From JBBSEZ01 sp038239195 (GTDB lineage Bacteria; Planctomycetota; Planctomycetia; Gemmatales; Gemmataceae), in assembly GCA_038239195.1 (NCBI GenBank), contig JBBSEZ010000116.1, positions 1-23,611 on the forward strand: a stretch of 23,611 nt of DNA, given 5' to 3'. The position numbers were made by a program, and so were the translations under genes. The notes beneath the pieces were generated by a model that saw only the letters and a program-made list of their open reading frames with translations, ran no database searches and was not told where the DNA came from. Of the stretch, positions 7,349 to 15,750 are shown piece by piece; within the stretch, counting starts at the first letter, position 1; each line of letters opens with the position of its first letter.

Positions 7349-8251
7349 ATGAGCACGCTACAGCGCCTGACCAACCGGGGCCTGGTGAAGCCGCCCCGCT
7401 GGCTGCCGGCCAACGTCCAGTACGAAACGATCATGGGATCGACCGCCTACGGCGTCTCGTCCGACACGAGCGACATGGACGTGTACGCCTGGGCCATCCC
7501 GCCCAAGGAGGACGTCTTCCCCCACCTGCGCGGCGAGGTGCTGGGCTTCGGCCACCAGACGAAACGCTTCGAGCAGTTCCAGCAGCACCACGTGGCCGAC
7601 CCGGACGCGCTGGCGGGGCACGGGCGCACTTACGACCTGACCGTGTTCGGGATCGTCAAGTTCTTCGCGCTGGCGGCGGACAACAACCCGAACGCGATAG
7701 ACAGCCTGTTCACTCCGGACACCTGCGTCCTGCACTCGACCCGGGTCGGGAACCTCGTTCGGGAGAACCGGCGGCTGTTCCTGCACCGCGGGGCGTGGCC
7801 GAAGTTCAAGGGGTACGCCTACTCCCAACTGCACAAACTGGCGATCAAGGAACCGACCGGCAAGCGGGCCGAGCTCGTGGCCGAACACGGCTACGACACC
7901 AAGTTCGCTTACCACGTCGTCCGGCTGCTGGGCGAGGTCGAGCAGATCCTCGTGGAAGGAGACATCGACCTCCAGCGCGACAACGATCGGTTGAAAGCGA
8001 TTCGCCGGGGCGAGTGGCCCGAGGTGCGCCTCCGCGAGTGGGCGGCCGCGAAGGAAGCGGACCTCGAACGGGCCTACGCTGCGTGCAAGCTCCCGCCGAC
8101 GGCCGACGAGGGCAAGCTCAAGGCGCTACTGCTGAGCTGCCTCGAGCAGCATTACGGCACGCTGGAGGGGTGTGTGGTCGAGCCCGACCGGGCGGTTGCG
8201 TCGTTGCGGGCCATCCAGGCCGAGCTCGACCGGGTGAGGGACCTGCTGTGA
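7349..8251 (+). CDS. Predicted nucleotidyltransferase, polymerase-beta superfamily (first of a pair)
   Basis: A 300-residue cytoplasmic protein. The active-site pattern of the nucleotidyltransferase superfamily is visible: GS at 30-31 (TIMGSTAYGV), DMD at 42-44, and a likely third acidic residue D96 in TYDLTVFGIVKFF, which parallels the EVDLVTHDVKKFF of its neighbour. It resembles the predicted nucleotidyltransferases of the COG3541/YcgL type. The C-terminal 150 residues are helical, with Lys/Arg and Glu (LRAIQAELDRVRDLL at the end). The transferred nucleotide and target are unknown; tRNA, RNA ends, protein or small molecules are all possible. Its stop overlaps the next start by GTGA. No strong ribosome binding site precedes the ATG at 7349. 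Confidence 0.82.
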   Translation: MSTLQRLTNRGLVKPPRWLPANVQYETIMGSTAYGVSSDTSDMDVYAWAIPPKEDVFPHLRGEVLGFGHQTKRFEQFQQHHVADPDALAGHGRTYDLTVFGIVKFFALAADNNPNAIDSLFTPDTCVLHSTRVGNLVRENRRLFLHRGAWPKFKGYAYSQLHKLAIKEPTGKRAELVAEHGYDTKFAYHVVRLLGEVEQILVEGDIDLQRDNDRLKAIRRGEWPEVRLREWAAAKEADLERAYAACKLPPTADEGKLKALLLSCLEQHYGTLEGCVVEPDRAVASLRAIQAELDRVRDLL

Positions 8252-9018
8252 CCGATCCTTCGCTTGTAAAGGCGGCCGAACGGCTCCGGGGAGAAGTGCT
8301 TCAGCACCCCTACCGGCTCGTCTTCGCAACGGTCAGTGGGGCGCACCTGTACGGGTTCCCCTCCCCGGACTCGGACTACGACCTGCGGGGCTGCCACGTC
8401 TTGCCGGTCCGGGAGGTCGTCGGCCTCGACCCCGGTCAAGAGACAGTCGCCTCTTCGACGGCCAAGGGCGGGCTGGAGGTCGATCTCGTCACCCACGACG
8501 TGAAGAAGTTCTTCGGCCTGCTCCTGAAGAAGAACGGGTACGTGCTGGAGCAGGTGTACTCGCCGCTCGTGGTCCACACGACGGCGGAACACGAGGAGTT
8601 GAAGGCGGTTGCCCGGGGGTGCATCACCCGCCACCACAACCACCACTACCTCGGGTTCGCCGAGACGCAGTGGAGGTTATTCGACAAGGAGAGGCCGCGG
8701 CGGGTAAAGCCCCTTCTTTACGTCTACCGGGTGCTGCTGACCGGCATGCACCTGATGCGGACGGGGGAGGTCGAGGCCAATTTGGTCCGCCTCAACGCGG
8801 AGGCCCGGCTGCCCCACGTCGAGGGCCTGATCGCCCAGAAGCTGGCCGGGCCAGAGAAGTCGTCCCTCGACGACGCCAACGTGGACTTCCACCGGCGGGA
8901 ATACGAGCGGTTGCGGGCCGAACTGGAGGCGGCCCACCGGGAGAGCAGTCTTCCCGACGGGCCGACGGCTCGCGCCGCCTTGAACGACCTGCTGGTCCGC
9001 GTGCGGGTCAGGGCCTGA
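8248..9018 (+). CDS. Predicted nucleotidyltransferase, polymerase-beta superfamily (second of a pair)
   Basis: A 256-residue paralogue-like partner of the preceding gene. Key residues: SG at 30-31 (TVSGAHLYGFPSPDSDYDLRG), DYD at 43-45, and a third acidic residue D79 in EVDLVTHDVKKFF. SGAHLYG..SPDSDYDLRG is the signature of the YcgL-type predicted nucleotidyltransferases. A conserved-looking block HHNHHYLGFAETQW follows at about residues 130-143. The start is the GTG at 8248, which overlaps the previous stop (GTGA); the frame is open far upstream only as a shadow of the first gene. The pair is therefore translationally coupled and probably acts together. The substrate is unknown. Confidence 0.82.
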   Translation: MTDPSLVKAAERLRGEVLQHPYRLVFATVSGAHLYGFPSPDSDYDLRGCHVLPVREVVGLDPGQETVASSTAKGGLEVDLVTHDVKKFFGLLLKKNGYVLEQVYSPLVVHTTAEHEELKAVARGCITRHHNHHYLGFAETQWRLFDKERPRRVKPLLYVYRVLLTGMHLMRTGEVEANLVRLNAEARLPHVEGLIAQKLAGPEKSSLDDANVDFHRREYERLRAELEAAHRESSLPDGPTARAALNDLLVRVRVRA

Positions 9019-9057
9019 GTCTTGGTTGGGCGAGCGGCAGGAAAAGGCCTCCCCGTA

Positions 9058-9101
9058 GGACGGCTCTCCCGAGCCGTCTGGACGGCTCTCCCGAGCCGTC
9101 C
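9058..9101. repeat. Tandem pair of 22-bp palindromic units
   Basis: Two 22-base units (9058-9079 and 9080-9101) differ only at the last base. Each is a hairpin with arms GACGGCTC / GAGCCGTC and loop TCCC, so the pair can also fold as one longer palindrome. They lie 39 bases after the second nucleotidyltransferase, between it and the convergent truncated third copy, and may terminate from both sides. Confidence 0.85.
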
Positions 9102-9189
9102 TACCAAGGGACAGTTCCACCTTCCCCTCGCCTTGCAGGGGCGCAGCACCGACCGTTGAGCGGCCGGTTTCAACCCACGTCGCCCAGAT

Positions 9190-9393
9190 GGCCCTCGCCC
9201 TACGGGGGAAGACGACCTCCTTGGGTGGGATGCAGAAGCCGCAGAGATCGAAGTCCGCCGGGGCGGCCTCGTCATTGGTGTCGGCGACGCCGGAGGCCGT
9301 CGAGCCCATGATGGTGCGGTCGTGGGCTTTGTCGGGCAGCCAACCCAGCGGGCTGATCAGGCGCTGCTGGGCGAGATGCAGGACGAGGTTCAC
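9190..9393 (-). pseudogene. Truncated third nucleotidyltransferase (N-terminal fragment)
   Basis: The minus strand from a GTG at 9391-9393 reads LISPLGWLPDKAHDRTIMGS, then a DFD and CIPPKEVVFP. This matches the first gene of the plus-strand pair (LVKPPRWLPANVQYETIMGS, DMD, AIPPKEDVFP). Homology stops after about 60 residues, near 9205; the frame then runs on as nonsense antisense to the second nucleotidyltransferase. The third catalytic acid and the whole C-terminal region are missing, so it cannot be active. It has four extra residues between GS and DFD compared with the intact copy, so it is not a recent duplicate. It starts 12 bases after the end of the LRR gene, with GGAG upstream. Confidence 0.75.
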
Positions 9394-9405
9394 GGTCGGG
9401 CTCCG

Positions 9406-11027
9406 TCAGGTGGAGAAGCGGCGGCCGAGGCGGTGCTGGAAGAGGGCGCGCACGTCAGCGCCCGCGGACAAATTCAGCGTCAGGCGCGTCGCCGGGTGGA
9501 GGTGAGGAGAACGCGCCAGTTCCTCGAGGTCGCCGTCCTGGCAGTTGCTGCCCTTGAGCTTGAGCCGGTCGAGTCGCCGGAGGCCGGGCCAGCGGGCGAG
9601 CAGCGGCAACCAGGCGCTCGTCGCGACCGCCACGAACGACGCCGGTTCGTCGATCTCCAGTTCCCGGAGGCGCGGCAGCCAGGGCGACGTCGTCAGGGAG
9701 TGGATTGCCGGCCTGCCGTCTCGGTAGAGCCAGCCCATCGCCAGGGTGCGCAGGCGGGCGAGCCAGGGAGACTGAAGAAGGGCCTCCAGTAACTCCACGG
9801 AACCGAAGCGCCGGTGCTTGAAGACCGTCAGGCCCGTCAGCGTGGTGCAGGAGTTGAGGGTGCCTTCGTCCCCCGCGCTCAGCGAGCCGACGACCTCCAG
9901 CCCGCAGAGGCGCGCGAGCCCGGGGTAGTGCTCTGCGAGGAGCGGTCGCAGAGGCCCCAGCCCATAGCCTTCCAGGCGGACGTGGAGCGCCGGGCACTGC
10001 AAGGCGCTGAGGAGAGCGCGGAGGTGAGTCTCGCCTTCGATGACCGAGCCCCCCACCGCGGAAGCACAGTTCCAACCGGCGCAGGCCCGGCACGCAAGGC
10101 GAGCTCGCCAGCGAACGGAGGGCCCGGTCGGCGGAGCGCAGCAAGGTCAGCCGCTCCAGCGCGGGAAGTGGCGGCAAGGGGGCCTCGATCTCGCACAGAA
10201 GGAGCTCGCGCAGGTTGACGCACGCCCCGAGCCGGGCCAGGTCGGCCCCGGGGCCAAGCGTTTGCCCCGGCAGCCCAAGGCTCGTCCAGCGCTCGGGGTG
10301 CTCGGGCCTCGTCACCACCTGCATCAACCGTCCGCCCAACCGGGGGCCGCTCGACCGCAGTTCGCGCAGGAGCGGCAACGGGCGGCGCGACAGGAGGTGG
10401 TCCACCGCCGTACCGCTGGCGTTGCAGTCCATCAGGTGCAGCACGTGCAGATGCGGCAGGATGGGCGAGGCCGCCAGCACGCCAAGGAAATCGTCGTCGA
10501 GGTACGGCCCGCGCAGCTTCAGCGACGTCAGGCCCTTCAGCGCCGGCGACTGGATCAGGCGCACGATGGCGGCGGCTCGGCGGCGCTCCAGGCTCGGGCG
10601 CAGGTCGATCCCATGAACGAACCGGGCGACCCGGCGCTCCAGAAGCGCGTCGAGGCGCGCGACGAAGCCGAAGGACAGGTCCCGCACCGGGTTTTCGCGC
10701 AGGAACGCCGTCATGTCCTCTAGCTCGGTCGCGTGGCCAAACGTCAGCCCATCGATAAAATCACCCCGATAGGACCAGTCGCACGCGCTCGCCGGCAGGC
10801 TCGCGAGCCAGTTCTGCTCGTGCGCCAGCGAGCGAGTCGCGCTCGCGCTCTTCCAGCCCCTCGCGCTCCGGATCATCCTCGTCGAGCCCCGCCAGCCGGA
10901 CCTGGGTGCGGATGAAATCGGCGCGCGCCCCTTCCCCCTGCTCCTCCAGCCAATCGGCCTGGACGAGGCGCGTGACGTCGTCCTGCGGGTTGGCGCGGAG
11001 CGCGTCGAGGAAAGTCTGGCGGTTCAT
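9406..11027 (-). pseudogene. TIGR02996 + leucine-rich-repeat protein gene interrupted by two frameshifts
   Basis: Three consecutive frames together make one protein. Frame A from the ATG at 11025-11027 gives a TIGR02996 domain (FLDALRANPQDDVTRLVQAD, then WLEEQGEGARADFIRTQVRLA). At about 10826-10835 the frame must skip one base, giving LAHEQNWLASLPA and FIDGLTFGHA and then repeats such as LKGLTSLKLRGPYLDDDFLG. At the six-base G run (10049-10054) one more base must be skipped, giving VIEGETHLRALLSAL and further repeats to a stop at 9406. Removing one base at each site leaves 1620 bases, 539 residues, a normal length for this planctomycete family. Possible causes are real mutations or assembly errors. 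The function of the family is unknown; the repeats suggest protein binding. Confidence 0.8.
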
Positions 11028-11148
11028 CCCGTTGGCCCCTTGAGATTGTCCCAGCCTCGCGGTAACGTAGAGCTAGGATTGGCCCAAGAGAAGGACAGCC
11101 CTCCCCACCGCCACGTTCGCAGTCCTGCCCGCCAACGGAGATGCACCC

Positions 11149-14100
11149 ATGAGACGTCGCGCGTGGTTGACTCTATCGACTTGCTGCCTCGCCGCCTTCC
11201 TCACCTGGAAACTTCCCGAACGGAACGTGCGGGCCGTCGCGCCGCCGGACGTTCCTTTGCACCCCGTCGAGTTCAACCGCGACGTCCGGCCCATCCTCTC
11301 GGAGAACTGCTTCGCCTGTCACGGGCCCGACAAGGGCAAGCGCAAGGGCGAGTTCCGCATCGACACCGAGGCGGGGGCCTTCGCCAACCTCGGCGAGCAC
11401 TTCGCCCTCGTCGCCGGCAGGCCCGACAAGAGCGTCGTCTACGAGCGCCTGATCGAGAAAGGCGCCCGGCGCATGCCCCCCGCCAAGTCCGGCAAGAAGC
11501 TCACCCCCCAGCAGATCGAGCTCATCCGCCGGTGGATCGAGGAAGGCGCCAACTGGCAGAAGCATTGGGCCCTCATCCGACCCACGCGCCCGGCCCTGCC
11601 CTCCAACCGCGACCGATCGTGGGCCCGCAACGCGATCGATCAATTCGTCCTGGAGCGGCTGGAGAAGGAGGGACTGCGCCCGTCGCGCGAGGCCGACAAG
11701 CGCACCTTGCTGCGCCGGCTGTCCTACGACCTGACCGGCCTGCCGCCCACGCCCTCGGCGATGAGCGCCTTCCTCGCCGACCAAAGCGCCAACGCCTACG
11801 AGAAGGCGGTGGATCGCCTGCTCTCCTCCCCCCACTACGGCGAGCGCATGGCGCTGTACTGGCTCGACCTCGTTCGCTTCGGCGACACGGGCGGGTATCA
11901 CAGCGACAACCACCGCGACGTCTACCTCTATCGCGACTACGTGATCTCCGCGTTCAACAACAACAAGCCATTCGACGCCTTCACGCGGGAGCAACTCGCC
12001 GGCGACCTGCTGCCCGACGCCACGGCCGCTCAGAAGATCGCCTCGGGCTACAACCGCCTGCTGATGACAACCGAGGAGGGCGGGGCGCAGGCCAAGGAGT
12101 ACACCGCGAAGTACGCCGCCGACCGCGTGCGCAACGCCTCGACGGTCTGGCTCGGCCTGACGCTGGGCTGCGCCGAGTGCCACGATCACAAGTTCGACCC
12201 GCTGACCACCAAGGAGTTCTACAGCTTCGCCTCCTTCTTCGCCGACGTCCGCGAGGTGCCCGTCGGCCGGCAGCCGCAGGTACGCATGGCCACGCCCGCC
12301 CAGGAAAAGCAGCTGCGCCAGCTCGATCAGGAACTGGTGCAGGTGACAAAGGCCCTCGATTCTCCGAGCCCCGCCACGCTCGCCGGGCAGGCGCGCTGGG
12401 AAGAGAGCGCACGGGCGGAGCTGAGCAAGAGCAAGCCGGAGTGGCTCGCGGTCAAGCCAAAGAGCGCCGAGTCGAAGGGTGGGGCCAAACTGGTCGTGCA
12501 GGCCGATCTCTCGGTCCTGTCCACAGGCCCCAACCCGGCCAGGGACACCTACCTCGTCGCGCTACCCACCGGGCCGGCGCCTGTCACCGCCATCCGGCTG
12601 GAGGCACTGACGCACTCTTCCTTTGGCAACCAAAGCCTGTCGCGCGGCAACGGCAACTTCGTGGTGACCGGCTTCGAGGTCGATGCCGTCACCGGCAAGG
12701 GCGATCCTCGTCCCGTCAAGCTGGCCCGCGCCCTCGCCGACTTCTCGCAGCCGGGCTACCCGGTTGGCTCTCTGGTCGCCGGCCCGTCGAAGACCGGCTG
12801 GGCCGTCGAGGGCCACGTGCGCCGAGAGAACCGCACGGCTGTCTTCGCGTTCGCCAAACCGCTGCCCGGCGGCCCCGACACCGCCCTCGTGGTCAAGATG
12901 ACGCACGCTTCGGCCTTTCCCCAGCACAACATTGGCCGCTTCCGCCTGTCGCTGACCTCGGCGGCGAAGCCCGGCCTGTCCAACAAGGCCAACCTCCCCG
13001 AGCCGATCGTGCAGGCGCTTTTGGCCGATCCGGCTCGTCGCAACCCGGCTCAGAAGAAGGCCCTGGCGTCGTACTATCGCGGGATCGCGCCGGAACTGGC
13101 CCCCTTGCGAGGCCGCCTTGCCGATCTGCGCAAGCAGAAGACGGCGCTGGAGGCGAAGCTCCCCAGCACGCTCGTCTCGACGTCCGGCCCGCCGCGCACG
13201 ATGCGCGTGCTGCCGCGCGGCAACTGGCTCGACGATTCGGGAGAGATCGTCAGCCCCGGCGTGCCCAAGTCCCTGAACCGCCTTGGCGTGAAGGGCCGCC
13301 GCGCCACCCGCCTCGACCTCGCTCAGTGGTTGACGGCGCCCGAAAACCCGCTGACGGCGCGCATCTTCGTCAACCGGATGTGGAAGCAGCTTTACGGACA
13401 GGGGCTGGTGAGCACGCTAGACGACTTCGGCGCCCAGGGCGCCTGGCCAACGCACCCCGAGTTGCTCGACTGGCTCGCCGTCGAGTTTCGCGAATCGAGC
13501 TGGGACGTCAAGCACCTTGTCCGGCTGATGGCGACGTCGGCGACCTATCGCCAGTCGTCGGCCGCGCCCGAGCAACTCCGCCAGCGCGACCCCTACAACA
13601 AGCTGCTGGCGCGGCAGGGCCACTGGCGCCTCGACGCCGAGCTCGTTCGCGACAACGCTCTGGCGGCCAGCGGGCTGCTGGCGACCCGGCTTGGCGGGCC
13701 GAGCGTGAAGCCGTACCAGCCCGCCGGCTACTGGGCCTATCTCAATTTCCCGCGCCGCACGTACGACCCCGACAAGGGCCCCGACCAGTATCGCCGCGGG
13801 CTCTACACCTACGTCCAGCGCACCTTCCCCCACCCGAGCCTGATCGCTTTCGACGGTAGCAGCCGCGAAGAGTGTACGGTCGAGCGAGCTCGCTCCAACA
13901 CGCCCGTTCAGGCCCTGGTCCTGCTCAATGACCCGACCTACGTGGAGGCCGCGCGCGTCCTGGCCGAGCACGCGCTGACCCGGGGCGGCAAGGACACTGA
14001 CGCCCGGCTGCGCTACGCCTACCAGCGGGCACTCCAGAGGGCACCGCGCCCGGCGGAGGCCGAGGTACTCAAGGGGCTCCTGGTCCGCCACCTCGCCCAA

Positions 14101-14247
14101 TACCGGGCGGACAAGGCGGCGGTGGACGCGGTGCTGAAGATCGGCGACGCGCCCGTGAGCAGCGCCGTCGATCGGGCCGAACTGGCGGCTTGGGCGTCGG
14201 TGACGCGCACGCTGCTGAACCTGCACGAGACCATCACGAGGGATTGA
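11149..14247 (+). CDS. Planctomycete-type cytochrome, PSCyt1/DUF1549/DUF1553 (PSD1) protein
   Basis: A 1032-residue exported protein. An N-terminal hydrophobic signal (residues 1-20) is followed by PSCyt1 with a heme-type motif CFACH (54-58) in VRPILSENCFACHGPDKGK. DUF1549 (about 155-365) includes LSYDLTGLPPTP, YGERMALYWLDLVRF, and a second CAECHDHKFDP (341-351). A middle region, about 370-735, is beta-rich and may bind ligand or carbohydrate. DUF1553 (about 737-1020) includes FVNRMWKQLYGQGLV, THPELLDWLA, and SNTPVQALVLLNDPTYVEAA. The architecture is almost diagnostic for Planctomycetes and its biochemical role is not established. The ATG at 11149 follows GGAG. It ends four bases before the DUF1501 gene, its usual partner. 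Confidence 0.95.
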   Translation: MRRRAWLTLSTCCLAAFLTWKLPERNVRAVAPPDVPLHPVEFNRDVRPILSENCFACHGPDKGKRKGEFRIDTEAGAFANLGEHFALVAGRPDKSVVYERLIEKGARRMPPAKSGKKLTPQQIELIRRWIEEGANWQKHWALIRPTRPALPSNRDRSWARNAIDQFVLERLEKEGLRPSREADKRTLLRRLSYDLTGLPPTPSAMSAFLADQSANAYEKAVDRLLSSPHYGERMALYWLDLVRFGDTGGYHSDNHRDVYLYRDYVISAFNNNKPFDAFTREQLAGDLLPDATAAQKIASGYNRLLMTTEEGGAQAKEYTAKYAADRVRNASTVWLGLTLGCAECHDHKFDPLTTKEFYSFASFFADVREVPVGRQPQVRMATPAQEKQLRQLDQELVQVTKALDSPSPATLAGQARWEESARAELSKSKPEWLAVKPKSAESKGGAKLVVQADLSVLSTGPNPARDTYLVALPTGPAPVTAIRLEALTHSSFGNQSLSRGNGNFVVTGFEVDAVTGKGDPRPVKLARALADFSQPGYPVGSLVAGPSKTGWAVEGHVRRENRTAVFAFAKPLPGGPDTALVVKMTHASAFPQHNIGRFRLSLTSAAKPGLSNKANLPEPIVQALLADPARRNPAQKKALASYYRGIAPELAPLRGRLADLRKQKTALEAKLPSTLVSTSGPPRTMRVLPRGNWLDDSGEIVSPGVPKSLNRLGVKGRRATRLDLAQWLTAPENPLTARIFVNRMWKQLYGQGLVSTLDDFGAQGAWPTHPELLDWLAVEFRESSWDVKHLVRLMATSATYRQSSAAPEQLRQRDPYNKLLARQGHWRLDAELVRDNALAASGLLATRLGGPSVKPYQPAGYWAYLNFPRRTYDPDKGPDQYRRGLYTYVQRTFPHPSLIAFDGSSREECTVERARSNTPVQALVLLNDPTYVEAARVLAEHALTRGGKDTDARLRYAYQRALQRAPRPAEAEVLKGLLVRHLAQYRADKAAVDAVLKIGDAPVSSAVDRAELAAWASVTRTLLNLHETITRD

Positions 14248-14251
14248 CACC

Positions 14252-15703
14252 ATGACCCCCGACCTTGTCCGACACCAGTTGACCCGCCGGGCGTTCCTGG
14301 GGCGCTCGAGCGGCGGCCTGGGCATGATGGCGCTGGCCTCCCTCCTCAACGAGGGCACGGCCGAGGGCGCCGCCGCACGGTCGATGAATGGCGGCACGAC
14401 CGCCGACCGATGGGAAGGCGTGGTGCGGCCGTTGCACTTCGCGCCCAAGGCCAAGAGAGTCATCTACCTCTACATGGCGGGCGGGCCGTCCCACCTGGAG
14501 ACGTTCGACTACCGGCCCAAGCTGGCGGCGATGCACGGCAAGCCGATGCCGGAGTCGTTCACCCGGGGCCAGCCGATCGCCCAGCTCCAGAACGCCAAGC
14601 TCACCTGCTTCGCCCCCCAGCACCCCTTCAAGAAGGTCGGCAAGAGCGGGCAGGAGATCAGCGCCGTCTTCCCGCACCTGGCCACCGTCGCCGACGACAT
14701 TTGCATCGTGCGCTCGCTGCGCACCGAGGCGATCAACCACGACCCGGCGCACACCTTCATGAACACGGGCACGACCATCTCGGGGCGCCCCGCGATGGGC
14801 TCGTGGCTGACCTACGGGCTGGGCAGCGCCAGCGCCAACCTGCCGGGCTTCGTCGTGCTCACCTCGTCGGGAAGCGCCGGCCAGGCCCAGCCGATCTCGG
14901 CCCGGCAGTGGCACAGCGGGTTCCTGCCCAGCCGCTTCCAGGGCGTCCACCTCCGCTCCCGGGGCGACCCCGTCCTCTACGTGAGCAGCCCCCGCGGCGT
15001 GACGACGGAGCGCCAGCGCGACGTGGTGGATGCCGTGCAGGCGCTCAACCGCATGCAGAGCGGAGTGACCCACGACCCCGAGATCGCGACGCGGATCACG
15101 CAGTACGAGATGGCCTTCCGCATGCAGACGTCGGTGCCCGACCTGATGGACGTCACGCGCGAGCCGAAGCGCGTCCTCGACCTCTATGGGACGAAGGGCG
15201 GCGACGGCTCGTTCGCGGCCAACTGTCTGCTGGCGCGGCGCCTGGCAGAGCGCGGGGTGCGCTTCATCCAGCTCTACCATCGCGACTGGGACCATCACGG
15301 GGGCATCAAGCGCGACGTGGAGATCACGGCGCGGGAGGTCGATCAGGGCGCGGCGGCGCTGCTCAAGGACCTCAAGGCCCGCGACATGCTCAAGGACACG
15401 CTGGTGATCTGGGGCGGCGAGTTTGGCCGCACCCCCATGGCGCAGGGCACCGGGCGCGATCACCACATCAAGGGCTTCTCGATCTGGATGTCGGGCGGTG
15501 GCATCAAGGGGGGCCTCACCCACGGCAGTACCGACGAGCTCGGGTACAACGCGGTCGAGGACGTCGTCGAGGTCAACGACCTCCACGCCACGATGCTCTA
15601 CCTGCTGGGCGTCGATCACCGGAAGTTGACCTATCGGTTCCAGGGTCGCGACTTCCGGCTCACCGACGTCCACGGAAACGTCGTGCGGAAGGTGCTGGCC
15701 TGA
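14252..15703 (+). CDS. DUF1501 family protein, Tat-exported
   Basis: A 483-residue protein. The N-terminus carries a twin-arginine signal: RRAFLGRSSGGLGMMALASL, with the arginine pair at residues 12-13, pointing to folding before export. The body follows the DUF1501 pattern: RVIYLYMAGGPSHLETFDYR, AMHGKPMPESF, FPHLATVADDICIVRS, RGVRFIQLYHRDWDHHGG, and near the C-terminus VIWGGEFGRTPMAQG, GRDHHIKGFSIWMSGGGIKG and the AVEDVVEVNDLHATMLYLLG region. These His/Asp-rich segments resemble alkaline-phosphatase/sulfatase-fold enzymes, to which DUF1501 has been related. The gap to the upstream cytochrome gene is four bases, so the two are almost certainly co-transcribed and act in the same exported system. 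Substrate unknown. Confidence 0.95.
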   Translation: MTPDLVRHQLTRRAFLGRSSGGLGMMALASLLNEGTAEGAAARSMNGGTTADRWEGVVRPLHFAPKAKRVIYLYMAGGPSHLETFDYRPKLAAMHGKPMPESFTRGQPIAQLQNAKLTCFAPQHPFKKVGKSGQEISAVFPHLATVADDICIVRSLRTEAINHDPAHTFMNTGTTISGRPAMGSWLTYGLGSASANLPGFVVLTSSGSAGQAQPISARQWHSGFLPSRFQGVHLRSRGDPVLYVSSPRGVTTERQRDVVDAVQALNRMQSGVTHDPEIATRITQYEMAFRMQTSVPDLMDVTREPKRVLDLYGTKGGDGSFAANCLLARRLAERGVRFIQLYHRDWDHHGGIKRDVEITAREVDQGAAALLKDLKARDMLKDTLVIWGGEFGRTPMAQGTGRDHHIKGFSIWMSGGGIKGGLTHGSTDELGYNAVEDVVEVNDLHATMLYLLGVDHRKLTYRFQGRDFRLTDVHGNVVRKVLA

Positions 15704-15735
15704 CCATTTAGCCGCCGAGCTCCGCTCGGCGCGCC
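15704..15735. repeat. Short palindrome related to 5578-5640
   Basis: It opens with the same 13 bases as the palindrome at 5578 (CCATTTAGCCGCC) and then folds as GCCGAGC-tcc-GCTCGGC (15714-15720 with 15724-15730), followed by GCG as in the other copy. The stem sits at the same offset from the shared motif but differs at two paired positions, so pairing is kept. It occupies the gap between the DUF1501 stop and the PfkB kinase gene. Confidence 0.7.
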
Positions 15736-15750
15736 CGCCGGAGAGGACGG

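Noticed and set aside
7057..8247. Upstream extension of the second nucleotidyltransferase to 653 codons
   Set aside because: The extra residues are Arg/Ala/Gly-rich shadow sequence over the first nucleotidyltransferase; the normal N-terminus starts at the GTG at 8248.
11040..13859. A 939-codon open frame overlapping the DUF1549/DUF1553 gene
   Set aside because: It is an Arg/Pro-rich shadow frame typical of GC-rich DNA; the overlapping frame has clear domains, heme motifs and a signal peptide.
14234..15673. A 479-codon minus-strand open frame across the DUF1501 gene
   Set aside because: It is antisense to a well-defined gene, with no recognisable motifs of its own.
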